A stretch of DNA of 46,832 nucleotides from Streptomyces murinus (lineage in GTDB: Bacteria > Actinomycetota > Actinomycetes > Streptomycetales > Streptomycetaceae): NCBI RefSeq assembly GCF_002154555.1, contig NZ_MUNF01000255.1, positions 1 to 46,832 on the forward strand, in the 5' to 3' direction. This document shows positions 19,443-27,764 of this stretch, in pieces (positions within the stretch are counted from its first letter, which is position 1; every line of letters begins with the position of its first letter). The translations under genes and the position numbers were made by a program. The notes under the pieces were generated by a model. It was not told the origin of the DNA and did no database searches. It worked only from the letters and a program-made list of their open reading frames with translations.

Positions 19443-19497
19443 CCGACGTAACCACCCGGGGGCGTAGGCCCGTTGGCGTCCGCCCCCAGGCACGCGA

Positions 19498-19529
19498 AAG
19501 GGGCCCCGGTCTGATGACCGGGGCCCCTT
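19498..19529. terminator. Bidirectional terminator between the GPYGQ gene and clpX
   Basis: Arms AAGGGGCCCCGGT (19498-19510) and its exact complement (19517-19529) form a perfect 13-bp stem with a 6-base loop in the gap between two convergent genes. Confidence 0.87.
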
Positions 19530-19550
19530 CGGCGTCGTTCGGGCGGCTGG

Positions 19551-20837
19551 TTACGCCGTCTTCTGCTCCCCCGAACCCCGCCCCCGGGCGTCGCGGGGGA
19601 TCAGGGTCGGGTTGACGTTGGAGAGGACCACGTCGGCGGTGATGACGACGCGGGCGACGTCCTTGCGGGACGGGACCTCGTACATCACGCCCTGGAGGAC
19701 TTCCTCCATGATGGCGCGCAGGCCGCGGGCGCCGGTCTGGCGGAGGATGGCCTGGTCGGCGATGGCCTCCAGGGCCTCGCGCTCGAAGTCCAGCTCCACG
19801 CCGTCGAGTTCGAAGAGGCGCTGGTACTGCTTGACGAGCGCGTTGCGCGGCTCGACCAGGATCTGCAGCAGGGCCTCGCGGTCCAGGTTGTGGACCGAGG
19901 TGATCACCGGCAGCCGGCCGATGAACTCGGGGATCATGCCGAACTTGACCAGGTCCTCCGGCATGACGTCCTCGAAGACGTCCTTGGCCTCCAGCTCGCG
20001 CTTGGACAGGATCGTCGCGCCGAAGCCGATGCCCTTGGCGCCCGCCCGCGACTCGATGATCTTCTCCAGACCGGCGAAGGCACCGCCCACGATGAACAGC
20101 ACGTTCGTCGTGTCGATCTGGATGAACTCCTGGTGCGGGTGCTTGCGGCCGCCCTGCGGCGGCACCGAGGCGGTGGTGCCCTCCAGGATCTTCAGCAGGG
20201 CCTGCTGCACGCCCTCGCCGCTGACGTCCCGGGTGATCGACGGGTTCTCGCTCTTGCGGGCCACCTTGTCGATCTCGTCGATGTAGATGATGCCCGTCTC
20301 GGCCTTCTTGACGTCGTAGTCGGCGGCCTGGATGAGCTTGAGGAGGATGTTCTCCACGTCCTCGCCGACATAGCCCGCCTCCGTCAGCGCGGTCGCGTCG
20401 GCGATGGCGAACGGCACGTTCAGCATGCGTGCCAGGGTCTGGGCGAGGAGGGTCTTGCCGGAGCCCGTGGGGCCCAGCAGGAGGATGTTGGACTTCGCCA
20501 GCTCGATGGCGTCGTCACGGCCGCTCGCGCCGCCGTTCTCGCCCGCCTGGACCCGCTTGTAGTGGTTGTACACCGCGACGGACAGCGCCTTCTTGGCGGC
20601 CTCCTGGCCGACCACGTAGCCCTCGAGGAACTCGTAGATCTCGCGGGGCTTGGGCAGCTCTTCCCAGCGCACCTCGCTGGTCTCGGCCAGCTCTTCCTCG
20701 ATGATCTCGTTGCAGAGATCGATGCACTCGTCGCAGATGTACACACCGGGCCCTGCGATGAGCTTCTTGACCTGCTTCTGGCTCTTGCCGCAGAACGAGC
20801 ACTTGAGCAGATCGCCGCCGTCACCGATGCGTGCCAC
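19551..20837 (-). CDS. clpX: ATP-dependent Clp protease unfoldase ClpX
   Basis: AAA+ hexamer that unfolds substrates and feeds them to ClpP. The N-terminal zinc-binding domain has its four cysteines at residues 13, 16, 35 and 38 (CSFC and CDEC). Walker A is GPTGSGKT near residue 120 and Walker B (IIYIDEIDK) near residue 185. The IGF loop that docks on ClpP appears as GIGFGAT near residue 270. The 428-residue length is standard. It follows clpP2 with a 169-bp gap that contains hairpins and probably its own promoter. Confidence 0.97.
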   Translation of the reverse strand: MARIGDGGDLLKCSFCGKSQKQVKKLIAGPGVYICDECIDLCNEIIEEELAETSEVRWEELPKPREIYEFLEGYVVGQEAAKKALSVAVYNHYKRVQAGENGGASGRDDAIELAKSNILLLGPTGSGKTLLAQTLARMLNVPFAIADATALTEAGYVGEDVENILLKLIQAADYDVKKAETGIIYIDEIDKVARKSENPSITRDVSGEGVQQALLKILEGTTASVPPQGGRKHPHQEFIQIDTTNVLFIVGGAFAGLEKIIESRAGAKGIGFGATILSKRELEAKDVFEDVMPEDLVKFGMIPEFIGRLPVITSVHNLDREALLQILVEPRNALVKQYQRLFELDGVELDFEREALEAIADQAILRQTGARGLRAIMEEVLQGVMYEVPSRKDVARVVITADVVLSNVNPTLIPRDARGRGSGEQKTA

Positions 20838-20923
20838 GGTGTGCTTCCCCTTCGCCTGGGAGCCGCCTGGACACTGCGTTCCAGCGGCTCCTGGTGCTGC
20901 CTTATGTCCGACGGTACCTTGCC

Positions 20924-20976
20924 GGGCCCGATGTTCGGGCCCCCCTTGGCAGGGTTCACTTGCCGTGAGCCCTGCC
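20924..20976 (-). terminator. Two hairpins between clpP2 and clpX
   Basis: GGGCCCGA/TCGGGCCC (20924-20931 with 20935-20942) and GGCAGGGTTCAC/GTGAGCCCTGCC (20948-20959 with 20965-20976, one mismatch) lie after the clpP2 stop. They may end or attenuate the clpP1P2 transcript so that clpX is expressed separately. Confidence 0.55.
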
Positions 20977-21006
20977 GTGGGGGGCTTGAGAGCGCGCCGC
21001 TCCGCG

Positions 21007-21672
21007 TCAGCGGACGTCGGCGTTGTTCAGCTTGCGGGTGGAGATGATCTGGTCGACGAGGCCGTACTCCAGCGCCTCCTCGGCCGTGAGGATCTTGTCG
21101 CGCTCGATGTCCTCGCGGACCTTCTCCAGCGGCTGGTTCGAGTGCTTGGCCAGCATGTTCTCCAGCTGCTCGCGCATCCGGGTGAACTCCTTGGCGATGA
21201 TCTCCAGGTCGGAGAGCTGCCCGCGGCCGCTGGAACCGGCCGGCTGGTGGATCAGGATCCGGGAGTTCGGCAGCGCCATGCGCTTGCCCGGGGTGCCGGC
21301 GGCGAGCAGCACGGCCGCGGCGGAGGCCGCCTGGCCCATGCACACCGTCTGGATGTCGGGCTTCACGAACTGCATCGTGTCGTAGATCGCCGTCAGGGCG
21401 GTCATGTCGCCGCCCGGGCTGTTGATGTAGATCGAGATGTCCCGGTCCGGGTCCATCGACTCCAGGCACAGCAGCTGCGCCATGACGTCGTTGGCGGAGG
21501 CGTCGTCGATCTGCACGCCCAGGAAGATCACGCGCTCTTCGAAGAGCTTCGCGTACGGGTCGTACTCGCGGACGCCCTGGGAGGTGCGCTCGACGAAGCG
21601 CGGGATCACATAGCGCGCGTCGGGCCGGGGCCCTTCGTACAGGCCGCTGGCCGCGCCGGGGAAGTTGCTCAT
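21007..21672 (-). CDS. clpP2: ATP-dependent Clp protease proteolytic subunit ClpP2
   Basis: Serine protease subunit that forms a mixed tetradecamer with ClpP1. The catalytic Ser lies in GQAASAAA near residue 116, His in LIHQPAG near residue 141, and the Asp follows near residue 190. The N-terminal [16 protein letters not shown] matches the family. Length is 221 residues. It lies 69 bp downstream of clpP1 and is surely co-transcribed with it. In Streptomyces, clpP1-clpP2 is the main, essential-or-near-essential pair and is controlled by ClgR. Confidence 0.95.
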   Translation of the reverse strand: MSNFPGAASGLYEGPRPDARYVIPRFVERTSQGVREYDPYAKLFEERVIFLGVQIDDASANDVMAQLLCLESMDPDRDISIYINSPGGDMTALTAIYDTMQFVKPDIQTVCMGQAASAAAVLLAAGTPGKRMALPNSRILIHQPAGSSGRGQLSDLEIIAKEFTRMREQLENMLAKHSNQPLEKVREDIERDKILTAEEALEYGLVDQIISTRKLNNADVR

Positions 21673-21741
21673 GGGATGTTCACCGTCCTGGTGGCGTTCT
21701 GGGGGCGTGGGTGGTGGCGGTGCGTGGCATGGCCGGGCCGG

Positions 21742-22359
21742 TCAGGCACCGGTGCCGCCGCCTCCCGGAACACCCGAGGCGTTCGTGATGATCTCGTCAA
21801 TGAGACCGTACTCCTTGGCCTCTTCCGGGGTGAACCAGCGGTCACGGTCCGCGTCCCGGGTGATCGTCTCGAAGGTCTGGCCGGAGTGCAGCGCGGTCAG
21901 CTCCGCCATGCGGTGCTTGGTGCGCAGCAGGTACTCGGCCTGGATCTTGATGTCCGTGACCGAACCGCCGAGGCCCGCGGAGCCCTGGTGCATCATGATG
22001 TCGGCGTGCGGCAGGGCGAAGCGCTTGCCCGCGGCGCCGCCGGTGAGCAGGAACTGGCCCATGGAGGCCGCCATGCCCATCGCGATGGTGACCACGTCGT
22101 TCGGGATGTACTGCATGGTGTCGTAGATCGCCATGCCGGCCGTCACCGAGCCGCCGGGGCTGTTGATGTAGAGGTAGATGTCCTTGTCCGGATCGGCGGC
22201 AAGGAGCAGCAGCTGAGCGGTGATCTTGTTGGCGATGTCATCGTCGACCTGCTGGCCGAGGAAGATGATCCGCTCGCCGAGCAGCCGGTTGTAGACCTGG
22301 TCGCCGAGGCCGCCACCGATGGAGGGCTCGCCGGCGGCGGAGGGCATCAGATTCGTCAC
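21742..22359 (-). CDS. clpP1: ATP-dependent Clp protease proteolytic subunit ClpP1
   Basis: Partner subunit of ClpP2. The catalytic Ser lies in GMAASMGQ near residue 97 and the His in MMHQGS near residue 123. I chose the GTG at 22359 ([10 protein letters not shown]) because AGGTGG lies 6-7 bases upstream and because homologues begin this way; the ATG at 22455 would add 32 Pro/Arg-rich residues not typical of the family. Predicted length is 205 residues. The C-terminus ends in a Gly-rich GGGGTGA tail. It heads the clpP1-clpP2 operon; a candidate ClgR half-palindrome lies about 145 bp upstream. Confidence 0.93.
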   Translation of the reverse strand: MTNLMPSAAGEPSIGGGLGDQVYNRLLGERIIFLGQQVDDDIANKITAQLLLLAADPDKDIYLYINSPGGSVTAGMAIYDTMQYIPNDVVTIAMGMAASMGQFLLTGGAAGKRFALPHADIMMHQGSAGLGGSVTDIKIQAEYLLRTKHRMAELTALHSGQTFETITRDADRDRWFTPEEAKEYGLIDEIITNASGVPGGGGTGA

Positions 22360-22501
22360 GTATCCACCTGGTCGTCTCACGACGGCGCCGAGCCGTCTCA
22401 GTCGTCCTGCCGGAGGTTCGGGGGTTTCAGGAGACTCCCCTGCCCCCGTACTCATGGACCCTAACGCTCGGGCACGTTCGGGGAATCCCGGAGTAGCGAC
22501 T

Positions 22502-22519
22502 GTTCGCCGGGGGCGTAGC
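22502..22519 (-). promoter_or_regulatory. Candidate ClgR operator upstream of clpP1
   Basis: The bases GTTCGCCGGGGGCGTAGC fit the CGC-Y-NNN-R-GCG core of reported ClgR boxes, with a good left half (GTTCGC) and a weak right half. It lies about 145 bp before the clpP1 start, where ClgR is known to act in Streptomyces. The match is short in GC-rich DNA, so it is only a candidate. Confidence 0.4.
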
Positions 22520-22630
22520 GCTCCGCCGGGTGCGGAGCGGGGTGCCGGGTGCGGGTCGTACGCGGGAATGGCTTGTCCTCGCCGGTACGACGGCGGGCTT
22601 CCGGGCCGGCCGGCCGCGCCGCGGTACGCC

Positions 22631-22663
22631 GACGGGCCCCCGGGAAAGTCCCGGGGGCCCGTC
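22631..22663 (-). terminator. Terminator of tig
   Basis: A perfect 14-bp inverted repeat (GACGGGCCCCCGGG at 22631-22644 and its complement at 22650-22663) with the 5-base loop AAAGT lies 31 bp after the tig stop. Confidence 0.88.
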
Positions 22664-22693
22664 GTACGAGCGTCAGAGGTGCCGTGGGGCAGC

Positions 22694-24061
22694 TCAGGCC
22701 TCGGTGGTCTCCTCGGCGGCCTCGGCCTCGGCGGCCTCGGTCTCCTCGTCCTCGTCGCCGAGGTCCACGATCTCGCCGTTGGTGTCCTTCACCGTGGCGG
22801 CCTCGACCACGACGGCCAGGGCCTTGCCGCGGGCGACCTCGCCGACGAGGAGCGGCACCTGGCCACCCTCGACGACGGCCTGGGCGAACTGGTCGGGGGA
22901 CATGCCGGAGGAGGCCGCACGCCGCATGAGGTGCTCGGTGAGCTCCTCCTGGTTGACGTTCAGCTGCTCCTTCTTGACCAGCTCGTCCAGGACGAACTGG
23001 GTCTTGATGCCCTTGACCGCGGCCTCGCGGGTCTCGGCGTCGAACTCCTCGGCGGTCTTGCCCTGGATCTCCAGGTACTTGTCGAGGGTCAGACCCATCT
23101 GGCCGAGCTGGTGGTGCTCAAGGTTGTGCTTACGGGTGTTGACCTCGTCCTCGAGCAGCTTCTCGGGGACCGGGACCTCGAGCAGCTCCAGGAGCTTCTC
23201 CAGGACGCGCTCCTGGGCCTGCGTGGCCTGGTCGAACTCCTTCATGTTCGCGAGGCGCTTGCGGCTGTCGGCCTTGAGCTCGTCCAGCGTGTCGAACTCG
23301 GAGGCGAGCTGCGCGAACTCGTCGTCCAGCTCCGGCAGTTCGCGCTTGGCGACCTGGGTGACCTTGACGGAGACCTCGGCCTCCTTGCCCGCGGCGGAGC
23401 CGCCCTTCAGCTCGGAGGTGAAGGTGGCCTCCTCGCCGGCGGACAGGCCCTTGACGGCCTCGTCGATGCCGTCGAGCAGCTCGCCGGAGCCGATGGTGTA
23501 GGAGACGCCGTTGGCGATGCCGTCCTCCAGCACCTCGCCGTCGACCTTGGCCTCCAGGTCGATGGTGACGACGTCGCCGTCCTCGGCGGCGCGCTCCACC
23601 GGGGCGGTGGAGGCGAAGCGCTCGCGGAGCTGCTCCACCGACTTCTCGATGTCCTCGTCGGTGACCTCGATGGCGTCGACCTCGACCTCGATGCCGGAGT
23701 AGTCCGGGATCTCGAGGGCCGGGCGGACGTCGACCTCGGCGGTGAAGTTCAGCGTCTCGCCGTCCTTCAGCTCGGTGATGTCGACGTCGGGCTGGCCCAG
23801 CGGGCTCAGCTCGGCCTCGTTGACCGCCTCGGTGTAGAACTTCGGAAGCGCGTCGTTGACCGCCTCCTCCAGGACCGCACCGCGGCCGAACCGCTGGTCG
23901 ATGACGCGGGCAGGGATCTTGCCCTTGCGGAAGCCCTTCACCGTGACCTGCTGGTTGATCTTGCTGTACGCCGCGTCGAGGCTGTCCTTGAGCTCCTCGA
24001 AGGGCACCTCGACAGTGAGCCGAACCCGGGTCGGGTTCAGGGTCTCCACGGCGCTCTTCAC
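22694..24061 (-). CDS. tig: Trigger factor
   Basis: Ribosome-bound chaperone with peptidyl-prolyl isomerase activity that meets nascent chains at the tunnel exit. The ribosome-docking loop GFRKGKIP is at residues 43-50. An FKBP-type PPIase domain follows (about 150-240), then the helical C-terminal arms, and a very acidic Glu/Ala tail of about 40 residues typical of actinobacterial homologues. The start is the GTG at 24061: AAGGAG lies 8 bases upstream, and family proteins begin with MKSAVETL. Predicted length is 455 residues. It lies upstream of clpP1, linking folding and degradation genes as in most bacteria. Confidence 0.95.
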   Translation of the reverse strand: MKSAVETLNPTRVRLTVEVPFEELKDSLDAAYSKINQQVTVKGFRKGKIPARVIDQRFGRGAVLEEAVNDALPKFYTEAVNEAELSPLGQPDVDITELKDGETLNFTAEVDVRPALEIPDYSGIEVEVDAIEVTDEDIEKSVEQLRERFASTAPVERAAEDGDVVTIDLEAKVDGEVLEDGIANGVSYTIGSGELLDGIDEAVKGLSAGEEATFTSELKGGSAAGKEAEVSVKVTQVAKRELPELDDEFAQLASEFDTLDELKADSRKRLANMKEFDQATQAQERVLEKLLELLEVPVPEKLLEDEVNTRKHNLEHHQLGQMGLTLDKYLEIQGKTAEEFDAETREAAVKGIKTQFVLDELVKKEQLNVNQEELTEHLMRRAASSGMSPDQFAQAVVEGGQVPLLVGEVARGKALAVVVEAATVKDTNGEIVDLGDEDEETEAAEAEAAEETTEA

Positions 24062-24307
24062 GGTTCGGTCTCCTTGTGGCTGACTGCTTGGGTTCTGCCG
24101 GAGCCAGACAGGTCCGGCGGATTCGCCGCCCGGAGGAGTACGTAGGCCGTGAGGGCCGGGCACACGGGCGTGCAGCTTGCATAGTAACCGCACGCGTTCG
24201 GCGCCCCAAAAGGCGATCTTCGTGGCGCCGCCGGCGGACGCGGCCGGAACTCGGCCAGGACTCGACCAGGACGCGGCGAAGGACTCGGCGAAAGGGCCGA
24301 TCGATGG

Positions 24308-24381
24308 TCGGGGTGGCGGGATTTGAACCCACGGCCTTCCGCTCCCAAAGCGGACGCGCTACCAAGCTGCGCCACACCCCG
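24308..24381 (-). tRNA. tRNA-Pro (anticodon TGG)
   Basis: Read on the minus strand, CGGGGTG pairs with CACCCCG as the acceptor stem, the anticodon stem TCCGC/GCGGA closes the loop TTTGGGA giving anticodon TGG, and the T-loop GTTCAAATCC is standard. It is 74 nt with discriminator A; CCA is not encoded. Confidence 0.95.
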
Positions 24382-24541
24382 TCTGTGTGCGAGACGTAGG
24401 GTACATGGCCCGGCGGCCCGCGTCGGCCGCATTCTTCGAGGCGGGGCGCGTGGTGTTCGGTGATCGGACGTGTTGGCCCAAGCGGCGGACGACCCGCTAC
24501 GATGCCTGAGTGCCGCGGTCCTCGACCTGCGGCGCAGCACT

Positions 24542-24612
24542 GCGGGCGTAGCTCAATGGTAGAGCCCTAGTCTTCCAAACTAGCTACGCGGGTTCGATTC
24601 CCGTCGCCCGCT
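24542..24612 (+). tRNA. tRNA-Gly (anticodon TCC)
   Basis: Acceptor arms GCGGGCG and CGCCCGC enclose a cloverleaf of 71 nt; the anticodon stem CTAGT/ACTAG closes a loop with CTTCCAA, giving TCC. The T-loop GTTCGATTC is standard and CCA is not encoded. A hairpin terminator follows at 24624. Confidence 0.95.
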
Positions 24613-24623
24613 CTGGATGCCGA

Positions 24624-24668
24624 AGGCCCAGGTGAGAGGTTGTTTCCTCTCCCTGGGCCTTTGTCGTT
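24624..24668 (+). terminator. Terminator after tRNA-Gly
   Basis: AGGCCCAGGTGAGAGG (24624-24639) pairs with CCTCTCCCTGGGCCT (24646-24660), one bulge, followed by TTGTCGTT. It fits an intrinsic terminator for the tRNA. Confidence 0.85.
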
Positions 24669-24689
24669 CCGCCATGCATGAGTTATGTT
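24661..24689 (+). promoter_or_regulatory. Promoter of the VOC-TetR operon
   Basis: TTGTCG (24661-24666) and TATGTT (24684-24689) are separated by 17 bp, a good housekeeping-sigma promoter. The -10 box lies inside the left arm of the palindrome at 24681-24712, so a bound repressor would block it. Confidence 0.65.
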
Positions 24690-24712
24690 CCGCACCGGTA
24701 CGGAACATAACT
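24681..24712. promoter_or_regulatory. Near-perfect 32-bp palindrome, probable TetR operator
   Basis: Arms AGTTATGTTCCG (24681-24692) and CGGAACATAACT (24701-24712) are exact inverted repeats. The 8-base centre CACCGGTA is itself palindromic apart from its outermost pair. Its place, 28 bp before the VOC gene and over the -10 box, makes it the likely operator of the TetR regulator encoded two genes downstream. Confidence 0.8.
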
Positions 24713-24740
24713 GGGAACGGCCACAGCAGGGGGAATCATC

Positions 24741-25127
24741 ATGCGGATCAAGGACTTCGACCACCTGGTGCTCAACGTCTCGGACGTCGAGCGGGCACTG
24801 GCGTTCTACACCGGGCCGCTGGGACTCGCCGGTGAGCGGGTGGCGGAGTGGCGGGCCGGAAAGGTGTCGTTCCCGTCGGTACGGGTCAGCGCCACCACCG
24901 TCATCGACCTGTTCGAGCGGCCGCGCGGCGAGTCCAATGTCGACCACATCTGCCTGGTGGTGGACCCGCTGGACTGGCAGGAGGTCATCGGCTCCGGCGT
25001 CTTCGACGTGATCGAGGGGCCCGTGCCGCGGTGGGGCGCCCGGGGGTCCGCCCAGTCGGTCTATGTGCGCGATCCCGAGGGAAACACCGTGGAGCTGCGC
25101 TGGTACCCCCAGGACGCCGCCGCGTGA
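24741..25127 (+). CDS. VOC-family (glyoxalase/dioxygenase-like) protein
   Basis: A 128-residue single-domain vicinal-oxygen-chelate protein with paired beta-alpha-beta-beta-beta modules. The first metal-ligand position is seen in DFDHLVLNV (His near residue 8), the second in DHICLVV (His near residue 69), and the last acidic ligand region in DPEGNTVEL (Glu near residue 119), so a metal site is likely intact. Substrate is unknown; such proteins include glyoxalases, extradiol dioxygenases and fosfomycin or bleomycin resistance proteins. Its stop overlaps the TetR gene start (GTGA), so the two are coupled, and both lie behind a strong palindromic operator. This suggests a small, ligand-induced detoxification unit. 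Confidence 0.9.
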   Translation: MRIKDFDHLVLNVSDVERALAFYTGPLGLAGERVAEWRAGKVSFPSVRVSATTVIDLFERPRGESNVDHICLVVDPLDWQEVIGSGVFDVIEGPVPRWGARGSAQSVYVRDPEGNTVELRWYPQDAAA

Positions 25128-25762
25128 GCCCGGCGGCCGGCGGCCGGCCCAGGGACCCGGCGATCGACGCGGCGGTGCTGACGGCGACCGTACGGCTGCT
25201 GCACGAGGACGGCTACGGCTCGCTCGCGCTGGAGAAGGTGGCGGCCCTCGCGGGCACCAGCAAGGCCGCGATCCGGCGCCGCTGGCCCCAGCGGCAGCGC
25301 CTGGTGATCGACGCGCTGGCCTCGGTCCTCGTCGTGCCGCCCGCGCCGGACAACGGCTGCACGCGCTGCGATCTGCACCAGAGTGTGCGGCTGCTCGCCG
25401 AGGTGCTGCACGAGCGGCTGCCGGCCGGGGTGCTCGCGCCGCTGATCGCCGACTGCTCCGCCGACCCCGGCCTTCATGAGTACCTGCTGCGCAGCCTCGT
25501 ACAGCCGGGCCGGGCGGCCGCCGCGGTCGCGGTGCGGCGGGCCGTCGAGCGCGGGGACCTCCAGCCGGACGTGGATCCCGAGCTGTTCGTGGACCTGCTC
25601 GCGTCGGTGGTGTACCGGCGGGCGCTGTTCGGCGAGGCACCCGTCGACGCGTCCTCGGCGCGCGCGCTGGTGGACCTGCTGCTGCGCGGGGTGGCCGTGG
25701 ACTTCGACCGCCTGGTGTTCATCAGCCGGCAGCCGGCCGAGCAGCGGCACCTGTACCACTAG
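25124..25762 (+). CDS. TetR/AcrR-family transcriptional regulator
   Basis: A 212-residue one-component regulator. The N-terminal helix-turn-helix covers about residues 15-60 (YGSLALEKVAALAGTSKAAIRRRW), where the recognition helix lies at TSKAAIRRRW. The C-terminal part is an all-helical ligand and dimer domain of the type seen in AcrR C-terminal-like families. The GTG start overlaps the VOC stop by 4 bp. It probably binds the 32-bp palindrome upstream of the operon and represses both genes; the ligand cannot be told from the sequence, but the VOC substrate is a reasonable guess. Confidence 0.88.
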   Translation: MSPAAGGRPRDPAIDAAVLTATVRLLHEDGYGSLALEKVAALAGTSKAAIRRRWPQRQRLVIDALASVLVVPPAPDNGCTRCDLHQSVRLLAEVLHERLPAGVLAPLIADCSADPGLHEYLLRSLVQPGRAAAAVAVRRAVERGDLQPDVDPELFVDLLASVVYRRALFGEAPVDASSARALVDLLLRGVAVDFDRLVFISRQPAEQRHLYH

Positions 25763-25861
25763 CGGTACCCGCGCCCGGCGGTACCCGCGCCGCGGGCGGC
25801 GGCCGGCACCGGGGGTGCCGGCTCGTCGGGGTCCGACGGTCGGAACGTGATCGTTCGACGG

Positions 25862-26056
25862 TCAGAACTTGATCGAGGAGATCGAGTCCGCTATCGAGTT
25901 CAGGAACCGCTGGATGGACGGCGCCATGCCGCTGGAGGCCAGGAAGAAGCCGAAGAGCACAGCCACGAGGGCCGGTCCCGCCTTGAGGCTCTTCCCTCTT
26001 ATGAGCACCACCAGGATGACCGCCAACAGCACCACTACGGACAGCGAAATGGCCAC
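25862..26056 (-). CDS. Small conserved membrane protein (64 aa)
   Basis: A 64-residue protein with an N-terminal hydrophobic helix (about residues 3-19, ISLSVVVLLAVILVVLI), a short basic RGKSLKAG loop and a second hydrophobic segment (residues about 28-44), ending in a polar helix (SIQRFLNSIADSISS). The start is GTG. It faces the acyltransferase across a 460-bp gap. I recognise the overall pattern from streptomycete small membrane proteins but cannot name a function. Codon use and two clean hydrophobic helices favour a real gene. Confidence 0.65.
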   Translation of the reverse strand: MAISLSVVVLLAVILVVLIRGKSLKAGPALVAVLFGFFLASSGMAPSIQRFLNSIADSISSIKF

Positions 26057-26517
26057 AACTGATCACAACCCTCGGTCGGTCCCTCTGCCGGCCCGGGAGT
26101 ACGGCCCGCACCCCCGCCAGAACCATCGTGCCACCAACAGGCCTGCTCCATGCGGCCGCTGACAGGATGTCGGACAGGCCGTCCCGGCTCGGGGGACGCA
26201 CCGCACTGCAATTCGATGGACGGGCGCGCGGGACTCCGGCCGTAATTGTGCGCGTTCGTTTCGGTGTCCACACATCTCGTGTGCAGGTAATTCGAATTGA
26301 TGACACCTTGACGACGCCGGGAGGGCGCCGAGGTGCGGTATGCCCCAATTATTGGGGATGAATCGGTACATCAGGGGCCAACGGTGGACCTCTGTGTGTG
26401 CATCATCACGTGTGCGGTGGAGGCAAGTTCGGGAAATCCCGGGGCATACGAAGGGGATAACCAGGAATGACTAGGGGGGTTTTACGAAATCCCGCCGACG
26501 ACGCTAGGGTGCCTGAG
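26057..26517. other. Divergent regulatory gap before the acyltransferase
   Basis: This 461-bp stretch is less GC-rich than its surroundings, carries no convincing gene, and holds the promoters of the 64-residue protein and the acyltransferase. A compact palindrome CCCCAATTATTGGGG lies at 26343-26357, and a promoter-like pair ends it at 26481-26510. Confidence 0.6.
26481..26510 (+). promoter_or_regulatory. Promoter giving a predicted leaderless acyltransferase mRNA
   Basis: TTTACG (26481-26486) and TAGGGT (26505-26510) are separated by 18 bp and fit streptomycete housekeeping promoters. Transcription would begin about 7 bp downstream, at or next to the ATG at 26518, giving a leaderless message. 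Confidence 0.55.
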
Positions 26518-27705
26518 ATGTTTGACGCCGCCTCGTCCCCCGGCCAGAACCCACGGCCGCTCCCCCCGGCACAGTCGCCGGCGGAGGGAGTGCCCGGACC
26601 GCGTGCCCCGCAGCGTGCGCAGGAGGAGCAGGCGAAGGCAGTCAGACCCGGCAAAGAGCGCGATCCGTTCTTCGACAACGCCAAGTACCTGGCGATCGCC
26701 CTGGTGGCGATCGGGCACTCCTGGTCCCCGCTGAAGACGGACCACCGGGCGCTGGAAGACCTGTACAACGTCGTCTACACGTTCCACATGCCGGCGTTCA
26801 TCGTCATCTCCGGCTATTTCTCCCGCAGTTTCGACATGCGCCCGGACCGGGTGAAGCGCCTGGTCACCGGCGTCGCGGTGCCCTATGTGCTGTTCCAGCT
26901 CGCCTACTCGCTGTTCAAGCGGTACGCGGGTCACATGGACGGCCCGATCAACCTCTTCTCGCCGTACTACCTGACGTGGTTCCTGCTCGCGCTGTTCGTG
27001 TGGCGGATGACCAGCCCGCTGTGGAAGCTGGTGCGCTGGCCGCTGCCGATCGCGCTCGGCCTCGCCATGATCGGATCGGTCACCCCGGGGGTGGACGGCA
27101 GCCTGGACTTCGGCCGCATCCTCCAGTTCCTGCCGTGTTTCGTCCTCGGACTGCTGCTGAGGCCGGAGCACTTCACGCTGATGCGTACCCGCCGGATGCG
27201 GATCCTGTCGCTGCCGGTGTTCGCGGCGGCCCTGGCCATCGGCTGGTGGACCGCGCCGCACATGAACGACAACTGGTTCTACCGCCAGAACGCCGCCCAG
27301 GAACTCGGCGCCCCGTGGTGGATCGGGCCGCTGATGACGCTGGCCATGTTCGGCTGCGCGGTGCTGCTGACCGCCTGCTTCCTGGCCTGGGTGCCGGGCC
27401 GCCGCACCTGGTTCACGGCGCTCGGCGCGGGCACCCTGTACGGCTATCTGCTGCACGGCTTCGTGATCAAGAGCGTGCTCTTCCTCGGCGGCTTCGACAT
27501 CGCCCAGCGCTACGGCGACTACGGCTCGGCCGTCGTCACCGTCCTCGCGGTGGCCACCGTCACCGTCCTGTGCACCAAGCCGGTGCAACGGGTGTTCCGC
27601 TTCGCCATGGAGCCCAAGATGGCCTGGGCCTTCGTCCAGGACGCCACCGAACTGGCCCGCGAACGGCAGCGCAAGGAACGGGAGCCGGTCAAGGCGGGCG
27701 TCTGA
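26518..27705 (+). CDS. Acyltransferase 3-family membrane protein
   Basis: An integral membrane O-acyltransferase-like protein (COG3594/acyltransferase 3 type) of about 395 residues. After a Pro-rich cytoplasmic tail come about ten hydrophobic segments. The family-typical first segment is YLAIALVAIGHSW, with the candidate catalytic His in GHSW, followed by FHMPAFIVISGYFSR and later GTLYGYLLHGFVIK. Such proteins acylate sugars or cell-surface glycans. The start may be 26518, where a promoter predicts leaderless translation, or 26467, which has AAGGGG 10 bases upstream but would lie between that promoter's -35 region and an earlier start. A terminator shared with the convergent DUF6177 gene follows. 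Confidence 0.85.
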   Translation: MFDAASSPGQNPRPLPPAQSPAEGVPGPRAPQRAQEEQAKAVRPGKERDPFFDNAKYLAIALVAIGHSWSPLKTDHRALEDLYNVVYTFHMPAFIVISGYFSRSFDMRPDRVKRLVTGVAVPYVLFQLAYSLFKRYAGHMDGPINLFSPYYLTWFLLALFVWRMTSPLWKLVRWPLPIALGLAMIGSVTPGVDGSLDFGRILQFLPCFVLGLLLRPEHFTLMRTRRMRILSLPVFAAALAIGWWTAPHMNDNWFYRQNAAQELGAPWWIGPLMTLAMFGCAVLLTACFLAWVPGRRTWFTALGAGTLYGYLLHGFVIKSVLFLGGFDIAQRYGDYGSAVVTVLAVATVTVLCTKPVQRVFRFAMEPKMAWAFVQDATELARERQRKEREPVKAGV

Positions 27706-27717
27706 GGGCCGGGAGAC

Positions 27718-27742
27718 GGGACTGGGCACCCGGCCCAGTCCC
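27718..27742. terminator. Bidirectional terminator between acyltransferase and DUF6177 genes
   Basis: GGGACTGGGC (27718-27727) pairs exactly with GCCCAGTCCC (27733-27742) across a 5-base loop in the 59-bp gap between convergent genes. It probably also ends the T7SS transcript. Confidence 0.8.
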
Positions 27743-27764
27743 GAAAGCACCCGGAAGAGGCGCC

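Larger units (their letters stand above)
22360..22693. other. clpP1 upstream region
   Basis: This 334-bp gap separates clpP1 from the end of tig. It holds the tig terminator and, nearer clpP1, a candidate ClgR operator; the clpP1 promoter must also be here. I see no gene in it. Confidence 0.7.

Noticed and set aside
24308..24612. tRNA-Pro and tRNA-Gly as attachment sites of an integrated element
   Set aside because: No integrase, excisionase or repeat of a tRNA 3' end was seen in the window; the T7SS block does not end at a tRNA copy.
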